Positions 57,801-64,000 of a DNA stretch of 64,000 bases are shown here, piece after piece. The DNA comes from Gentiana macrophylla (lineage: Eukaryota; Streptophyta; Magnoliopsida; Gentianales; Gentianaceae). Every line of letters begins with the position of its first letter. Position 1 is the first letter of the stretch. The notes beneath the pieces were generated by a model. That model searched no databases. It worked only from the letters and a program-made list of their open reading frames with translations, and was not told where the DNA came from. The DNA is taken from assembly GCA_026214975.1 (NCBI GenBank), contig CM047805.1, positions 189,915,620 to 189,979,619 on the forward strand, in the 5' to 3' direction. The translations under genes were made by a program, and so were the position numbers.

Positions 57801-59384
57801 TTGCTGCACATGTTTCTCACCCTTTTTCAACATGAACCAACAAAAGTGTCAGATGCCCTAGCTGATCCTCAATGGACACAGGCCATGAAGGAAGAATATA
57901 GGGCTCTCAGTGACAACCAAACCTGGGTCCTGGTACCCCCTCATCCTTCTCAAAATTTGGTTGGAAACCGGTGGGTGTTCATGTTGAAACTTAAACTAGA
58001 TGGGAGCATTCTCAAACACAAAGCTAGGCTTGTAGCCAAGGGCTTTCATCAACAAGAAGGATTTGATTACACAGATACTTTCAGTCCAGTGGCCAAATCC
58101 TCTACAATCAGGGTGATCTTGGCTCTTGCAGTATCCTTGAAATGGCCCATCAAACAGGTAGACATCAACAATGCATTTTTGAATGGCACTTTACATGAGT
58201 CTGTCTTTATGCCTCAGCCTGAGGGCTTTGTTGATCAATCTAAACCCCACTATGTCTGTAAGCTACAAAAAGCCCTCTATGGTCTCAAACAAGCACCTAG
58301 GGCTTGGTTTGCAGAACTCAGCACACAATTGTTGCATTGGGGCTTCATTCAGTCTATTTCTGACAGCTCATTGTTCATTTTTCATCAAGGATCAACTCTA
58401 CTGTATGTCCTGGTCTATGTTGATGATTTCATCATTACAGGTAACTCTCTTCCTGTAGTTCAGAGGTTTATATGTCACTTGAATTCCAGGTTTCCCTTGA
58501 AAGATTTGGGTGATCTATCTCACTTCCTGGGTATGGAGGTATACAGGGACCACACTGAACTGGTACTTACACAGCAACAGTATGCCTCTCAGCTCTTACA
58601 CAGACTTGATTTAGAGCATCTTAAACCATGTCCCAGTCCCATGGTCACTGGCAAGATCCTTACCCCTACTGATGGCACATCACTATCTCACTCTAATGCA
58701 TTCACCTATAGAAGTGCAGTGGGGGCACTCCAATACCTGACCTTCACTAGGCCTGATCTTGCTTTTGCTGTCAACACTCTGAGTCAATTTATGCACTGTC
58801 CAACATCAGCTCACTGGCAAGCCCTCAAAAGATTGTTGAGATATGTCAAGGGTACACTCAGGTATGGCCTGCACTTCAAAGCTACGGGATCTATTGACCT
58901 TCAAGGGTTTTCTGATGCTGATTGGGGCTGTAATCCCTTTGATAGAAGATCAGTTTCAGGCTATTGTGTTTATCTTGGGTCATCTCTCATCTCTTGGGCT
59001 TCCAAGAAACAGTCTATGGTGGCAAGATCTAGCACAGAAAGTGAGTATAGGGCATTAGCCCATCTAGCTGCTGAAATTATGTGGTTGAAGTCTCTTCTCA
59101 AAGAACTTCATATCAAAACTCCAGCCATTCCTGTTCTTCACTGTGATAATATTGGGGCAGAGTCTTTGGCAAAAAATCCTGTGTTTCACTTCCGAACGAA
59201 GCACATTGACATTGATGTTCATTTCATTCGGCATCATGTTCTGGCTCAGCATCTTAGTATCAGACATGTTCCCTCTTCCTTATAGCTAGCAGACTGCCTT
59301 ACCAAACCAGTCACTGGATCCTAGTTTCAGTTCAAAAGGAGCAAACTCAATGTGTCAACTTCCCCATTTCGTTTGAGGGGGGGA
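57801..59384 (+). pseudogene. Copia reverse transcriptase and RNase H
   Basis: A long open frame (57801-59285) shows QWTQAMKEEYRALSDNQTWV, LVAKGFHQQEGFDYTDTFSP, VDINNAFLNGTLHESVFMPQ, LYGLKQAPRAWF and the polymerase box LLYVLVYVDDFIITGNS. After the connection (FPLKDLGDLSHFLGMEVYR) comes RNase H with DADWGCNPFDRRSVSGYCVY and SKKQSMVARSSTESEYRALA. A TAG stop at 59283-59285 cuts the last residues; the frame continues LADCLTKPVTGS after it. Reverse transcriptase copies the element RNA and RNase H removes the template. This is the best-preserved domain of the element. Confidence 0.92.
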
Positions 59385-59585
59385 TGTTAAGGATAATGAT
59401 AGCATTTAATATTAGTATTTGATATTATGCCTGAGTGACACTTGTCTAGTATCTAGTTGAGATAAGTGTCCTAAAGAATCTAGTATGAGATAATGTTTGT
59501 TAGGTTGTCTTGGATATATACCCTTGTATTCTGTGACAGTTGCCAATTAATGAAAGTTATTCTCTTTTATAATTCTAACCGTTAA

Positions 59586-60359
59586 TCTAAACTACTCGTA
59601 GGGTTTGATTTTATATCGTTAATCTAAACTACTCGCTACAGTATACATACGCATGGTCACCCGCAACCTGTCTTGATATGAACTTGACTAGCAATTTGGG
59701 AAACATGGATATGGAAGTTGAACGGAGATATATCTTCCAAGAAGTGTGTAACATAATCTGGTATTTGAGAAATAGTTCAAACCGTGTTAACTTTGTAATA
59801 CTTACATTCTATTGATTTTTCTTTTTAATAAACGGTTTTTCTTCTATAAAAATAGATAATAAATTATTATCCTATAATAATTGTATGAGCTTCTTTCTTC
59901 TTACAAAAAAGAAAGAAATTGTATGAGCTTCTTATTTTCAAAACATTAATCATCATTAATGTCAATATCTCAAATCATATAAAATAAGTGATACTACCTC
60001 CGTCCGAAAATATAACTTCATTTGGAGTTTTTCGCACAGATTAAAAAAAGTGGATATTACTTATAAGGCCATCGTTAGAGAATTAATGATCATTTATGAC
60101 ACTCCGAAATCTTATTTAGTTATAAGGACATTCTAATTTTAAGAAGGAAACTTATTTAGTTATAAGGACATTCTAATTTCAAGTGGATAAAGAAGAAGAA
60201 GGAAAAAAAAGAGGAAGCGCTGGATGGAGGGGAAAAAAAGAAAAAAAAAATGCGTTGATGTTTGTTTGTTTGTTTTTTTTAGTTTTATTTTATTTAAATT
60301 CACCATATTTCTAAAGATTATATATTTTGATCTAAAACTCGGATCGTCAAAATTCTAAA
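59586..60359. other. Intergenic; partial Stowaway-like end and a local duplication
   Basis: 'ttttatatcgttaatctaaa' text at 59608 repeats the copia target region. 'tactacctccgtccgaaaat' at 59993 resembles one Stowaway end, but no matching partner was found. 'cttatttagttataaggaca' occurs twice, at 60112 and 60149. Confidence 0.4.
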
Positions 60360-61205
60360 GGATATGATTTGATGTCTGATGCAGTGACATTGATGTCTGA
60401 TGCAGGGACATTGATAACTTATGCTGTGACATTGATGTCTGATGCAGGGACATTGATGACTGATGTAGGGACATTGATGTCCGATGCAGTGACATTGATG
60501 AATAATGCAGGGACATTAAGCTAAACAAGATTTTCAAATGATTCAAGATCGTGTTAAAGAATTTAGGGATTCCACAATTAATCCAATTATCAGGAGGGCA
60601 CAAACAACGTGTGGCCATTACAAGAATCTTAGTAAAGAGTCTTTGTAGTTTCACCAAACTTGTACTTCTATCCATATTCAAAGCTCCACTTTTAGAGAAA
60701 TGCAAAACAAGAGCAGAGCTGACTGATGCAGTTGTTAGGTTTTATGCAGTGACATTGATGTCTCGATGCAAGTGACATTGACGACTTATTACAGTGAGGA
60801 TTGATGATGTCTCGATGCAAGGACATTGATGACCTATCGCATTGACATTGATGTCCGAAGTAGTGACATTGATGATTTGTATTTACAATTAGATAAGCGA
60901 TGCAATGATATTGATGTCACCGCATATACAACTTGATACACACATTTGATAACTTTGTAAAGTAACTTTATTTCTTTGTTATCTTTAAATATTTGATTGA
61001 TGTTGGTTTATTTGATTAGTGTTGGTTTAAATTTTCGATAACTTTGTAAAATAAGCGTATTTCTTTTGTTTTTTTGTTTAAATGCATATTTTTACAACCA
61101 AAGGTATGCATAAATTGTTACAATAACACGTCACTGCATAAATCGTTACAATAACACGTCACTGCATAATTCGATACAATAAGACATCACTGTATAGATC
61201 GCTAC
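60360..61205. repeat. Degenerate 'gatgcagtgacattgatg' minisatellite
   Basis: Units of about 22-30 bp ('tgatgcagtgacattgatgtc', variants 'agggacattgatgac') run from 60365 to 60520 and from 60735 to 60930. Looser 'taacaataacacgtcactgc' units run to 61200. Same family as 2549-3860. The non-repeated island 60530-60735 carries an ABC-ATPase signature (separate entry). Confidence 0.8.
60535..60735 (+). pseudogene. ABC-transporter ATPase fragment captured in the minisatellite
   Basis: The plus frame reads LGIPQLIQLSGGHKQRVAIT and continues RILVKSL. LSGG-KQRVAI-R is the ABC signature (C-loop) of ATP-binding cassette ATPases. Only about 60 codons are open, flanked on both sides by minisatellite units, with no Walker A or B motif. 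I infer a captured exon piece. The match is short, so chance resemblance is not excluded. Confidence 0.4.
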
Positions 61206-61675
61206 TGATAGGGATATTCCGACCCCCAGATCGGACCCGTCGCCCCAGTCACTATTGCATCAGTCAGACACTCACAAGACCGGCTGCTTGTCCTCGGAGA
61301 GAGAAGGGGTCGGCGACCACCAGGATAATGTGCAGGTGTGAAGCACAAACCTCAAGTCCGAAGCCGCCCTGCCTCGCCGGCGGATAGAGCGTGCGCTACC
61401 TGTCCGCACCTTTTGTGTCCTTTATCGTAATTATCCAGCGATATGTAAAAACTTCCCTATAAATAGACTCATATGTAACCCTCCGAGGAGGATGAGTTTT
61501 CTGAGAAATAAAAGATAAGGCAAAGCCAAATTCTCCCATTCTCTTCTTAGACAGTACGGCACCACCACTTGCACCCACAGCTCCCCTGTGAGCCACCACG
61601 ACTGACACCACCAAAATAGCCAGATATCCACCATTTCACCACCGCTGACCACCTGAGATAATTTCGACGTTATCA
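61206..61675 (+). mobile_element. 5' LTR of a gypsy-type element (470 bp)
   Basis: TGATAGGGATATTCCG at the start and 'gacgttatca' at the end (TG...CA). Internal TATA 'ctataaatagac' at 61459 and a leader-like CT-rich end. Directly after it, 'gttgactccgttaccggg' resembles the primer-site region 'TGGCGCCGTTGCCGGG' of plant gypsy elements. The 3' LTR lies outside the window. Confidence 0.75.
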
Positions 61676-62472
61676 GTTGACTCCGTTACCGGGAAAACGC
61701 GATTTTTAGCCCACCTCTGGCGTACGGCTCATCTACGATCTGTAAGGCTCACAGCAACCGTGGAAAAAGCTCTTCTTTTCCAGGTCACCTTCAACGCTTC
61801 TCAGCAAGAAGCTTCAGGTCTTCATACAGCTGCATTAGCATCCTCAACTCAGCATCAGAATAACATCACAACAAGGTAACCTCCTCGACTTCCTATCCAA
61901 AATCACGAGTTTACGTTTGAATCATCACCTCTCTCGTAGTTTCTGTATAGAGAAGTTCGCCGGAGTTGGCATCGTACGTTTCCTTGCCGGAAACTGTGCT
62001 TCAGAGCTTTCATTTTACGTCCTTGATAGTTGCTTAATCACGGATAAAGTTAAACATGCATTAAGCTGTTGATTATGCTCCTAAGAAAATGAAACATTCG
62101 GTATGTATGCGTTACAAAAGATAGCGGAAATCACACTCGTTGCTTAGACTGTCAATGGAGCGTTGTCCTAGAAGTCATTGCATGTTCGCCTGAGTCCCCG
62201 CATAATACATCAGAATAAAGATTTGTATGCTGCATTGTAGGATATTGGAATTTTTGGGACCTCACGCTTGAGAAATCGCAGTTGTTCCCCGAATTCAAGC
62301 CTCCGTACACCGGCTCCGACGATAAATCCAACAGATATTTTGTTATCAGAAAATATCCCCGACACGCCGCCCAAGTAATCATCAAACAGTACAGAGTTGG
62401 TGAGTGTCAGAGCAGTTGAGAGTCAGTGTGCAATTTGACTTTTCACATAACCACCCAGTCAGAATTTGACAG
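61676..62472 (+). other. Gypsy element leader (primer site to gag)
   Basis: Noncoding 5' untranslated region between the LTR and the gag start. No features beyond the primer-site-like start were identified. Confidence 0.55.
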
Positions 62473-64000
62473 ATGGCAGGGACCAAAGAGAAATTCCACG
62501 TTCCACCTGCTCCAGGGAAGGGATCCGTAAGGGATTCTCACCGCTATAGTGGAGCAGATACCGCTTTGGAAAACCCCACCGCAGAGTGGGACAACACGCA
62601 AGCAAGGATTGATGCCAGAAATATAATAAACCGGAGAAGGTCCAATTCTGGGAATGATACGGGGAACTCGGCATCAGTTCGTTCTGAGCCAGCATGTGAG
62701 AAAAACATGGCAGGGACTTCAAAACAGCACAAGGGTAAAGAGCAACTCATCGAGAAAACCCATAGGCGCGAAGACCCTGAGGCGGGATCTCCACAGCAAA
62801 GCGGGCCAGTAGCATATGCAGAATACATAAAACAAATGTATGCGGCGAATCTACGTCTGGCCGCGTGTAACTTACCCCTCATAACTATCGAGGAACAGAT
62901 CCCTTTTCCACCTAAGCATAAAGAAGCAGCCCCCCCAAGAGTGCGACCAGCCCCCGCACTCGAGATAGCGAGGGAGGAAAGGGAAGGGAGTGTGTATTCG
63001 TCTGCAGGGCAAAAAAGAAAACTTATGCCTGAGAAAAACGGCGAGAAAACGTCAGTCCTGGAACGGCTAGGACGCCTCAAGAAAAAAGCTGTGCATCAAC
63101 GGTTAGGTCCCTCACCATCCGAGAAGAACGCCGCATCGCCCTACGAGGGCGGGGATCCCCGTGATGCGCGGCTCATCATAGATAAGAAAAGAGCGGAACA
63201 TGATATGGAATCGGCATATTACGCGGATTCAGACGACGTCATCAAAAGAAAAATGGTGTCCGCCAGAAACACCGTGCCAGCGGGGGGCGACCGAATGGAA
63301 AAAATAGAAAGAGAAATCTCAGAGCTGAAAAAAGCCAAACCCGATGGGAAGCCCGAGCCAACCCAAGGAATTGACATTCTCACGAGCGAAATACTGGAAT
63401 CATTACCCCCTAAGGGCGTGCAATACTCACAGTACGTCTACTACAAGGGAACCACGTGCCCGCTGGAATGGATAGCCGCTTTCTAGAGTCGAACACTCCT
63501 GGCCACATCAAACAAGTCGGCATGGTGTGTAGCATTTGTAGGAAGCATGCAAGATCGAGCCGCTGCCTGGCTCAGAGGCTTGCCCCGCGGCTCCATTCAA
63601 AGTTGGGAGGAGCTGAGAACGAAATTTCTAAAGGAATTTGAAACATCAGAGCGGCCTAAGAAAACCATCGAGGATCTATGCGAGATACGACAAGAGGATG
63701 GAGAATCCTGCAAAAGCTACTACGACCGATTCGTCAGAGTGTACGAACAGACGAAAAACCTACCTGAGAATGAAGTCCAGAGGGGTTTCCTAAACGGTAT
63801 CGCCAAAGGGGCAATGAAAACACACTTCGCCATGAATCCCCCTCGAATTTACGCGATCTCCTCAATCAAGCCCGGATCTTCGGACTGACAGAAGCGGTTG
63901 CCTCATCCTCCGGAGAAGGAAAAAATCAGAATGAATCCAGAAATTCGGGGGAAGAAAATAGGGAGGAACCCAAGAAAGACCGGAAGGATGATCGAAAGAG
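62473..64000 (+). pseudogene. Gypsy gag, running off the right edge
   Basis: Starts MAGTKEKFHVPPAPGKGS (ATG 62473). A charged N-terminal region (to about residue 315) includes KMYAANLRL-like text and a short coiled coil. The Retrotrans_gag domain follows: YYKGTTCPLEWIAAF, a TAG stop at 63484-63486, then in the same frame SRTLLATSNKSAWC, MQDRAAAWLRGLPRGSIQSW, ELRTKFLKEFETSERPKKTI and SYYDRFVRVYEQTKNLPENE. A one-base shift near 63845 moves the continuation (LRDLLNQARIFGLTEAVASS) into another frame that stays open to the window end. The TAG could be a C-to-T change of a CAG codon. Gag forms the particle. Confidence 0.85.

Larger units (their letters stand above)
53278..59579 (+). mobile_element. 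Ty1/copia retrotransposon, full length but defective
   Basis: LTRs 53278-53473 (196 bp) and 59385-59579 (195 bp) differ by two substitutions and one indel. Target duplication 'cgttaa' at 53272-53277 and 59580-59585. The primer site 'tggtatctaagc' (53475) is close to the initiator-Met tRNA complement TGGTATCAGAGC. The polypurine tract 'tttgaggggggga' abuts the 3' LTR. Order gag, protease, integrase, RT, RNase H confirms copia. Short LTRs and protein style suggest the Ale/Retrofit group, tentatively. The integrase core is deleted and a 1.7-kb solo LTR is nested at 55812-57524. Confidence 0.95.

Noticed and set aside
62544..63080. 178-codon minus-strand frame
   Set aside because: Shadow of the plus-strand gypsy gag.
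1..64000. tRNA and rRNA genes
   Set aside because: No cloverleaf or rRNA-like stretch was recognised by eye; a covariance-model scan would be needed to exclude them.

Overview
The window is nuclear DNA of a flowering plant, most likely a dicot with a repeat-rich genome. The evidence is spliced genes with GT-AG introns, plant-specific families (F-box/PP2, CRM domain, plant-type TauE/SafE), and dense nested plant transposons: Ty1/copia, Ty3/gypsy of Athila and Tat type, TRIM, L1-like LINEs, a Helitron, and Stowaway, hAT and foldback MITEs. I cannot name the species. Only two protein genes look intact. One is a 12-exon TauE/SafE transporter (6481-10763, +, 466 aa by my exon assembly). The other is a 3-exon F-box/phloem-protein-2 gene (16913-20181, -, 295 aa).

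Layout. 1-5000: a non-specific phospholipase C fragment, then tandem repeats (52-bp, ~90-bp, 85-bp and 58-bp units), a degenerate 'gatgcagtgacat' minisatellite, and a reductase first-exon relic. 5000-11000: the TauE/SafE gene, with a foldback MITE upstream and two more in its introns. 11000-16900: intergenic DNA with a degraded MITE, an (AT)n tract, a ~145-nt imperfect hairpin and a possible solo LTR. 16900-20200: the PP2-type gene, with a hAT-like MITE in its long second intron. 21540-50306: one decayed CRM-domain RNA-binding gene. Its first two exons (21542-21820) and its remaining exons (47299-50306) are separated by about 25.5 kb of nested elements.

That nest, outermost first. A minus-strand Tat-type gypsy element has LTR copies at ~21821-22611 and 46949-47298, gag/protease on the minus strand, and a plus-strand accessory coiled-coil ORF. 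Into it went an Athila 3' end (23803-26384), a 5'-truncated LINE (26513-28950), a complete 510-bp TRIM (29677-30186), and a second Athila element that runs from a broken pol at ~32931 to an LTR ending at 46948. That Athila's RNase H region is split by an Athila-like solo LTR (33231-38855), which itself holds a Helitron (~34490-37921) full of hierarchical minisatellite.

50300-64000: a LINE RNase H relic, a Stowaway MITE, a copia element with target-site duplication (53278-59579; near-identical LTRs but defective coding, holding a 1.7-kb solo LTR), another 'cagtgacat' minisatellite with an ABC-ATPase signature fragment, and the 5' LTR and gag of a further gypsy element that runs off the right edge.

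Most promising for follow-up: (i) an LTR-like promoter module (a GGACGNNCGTCC motif cluster plus TATA) lying inside the Athila element ahead of its env-like ORF and mirrored in its LTRs; (ii) the CRM gene torn apart by nested transposons; (iii) the Helitron with its ~430-bp higher-order repeat.
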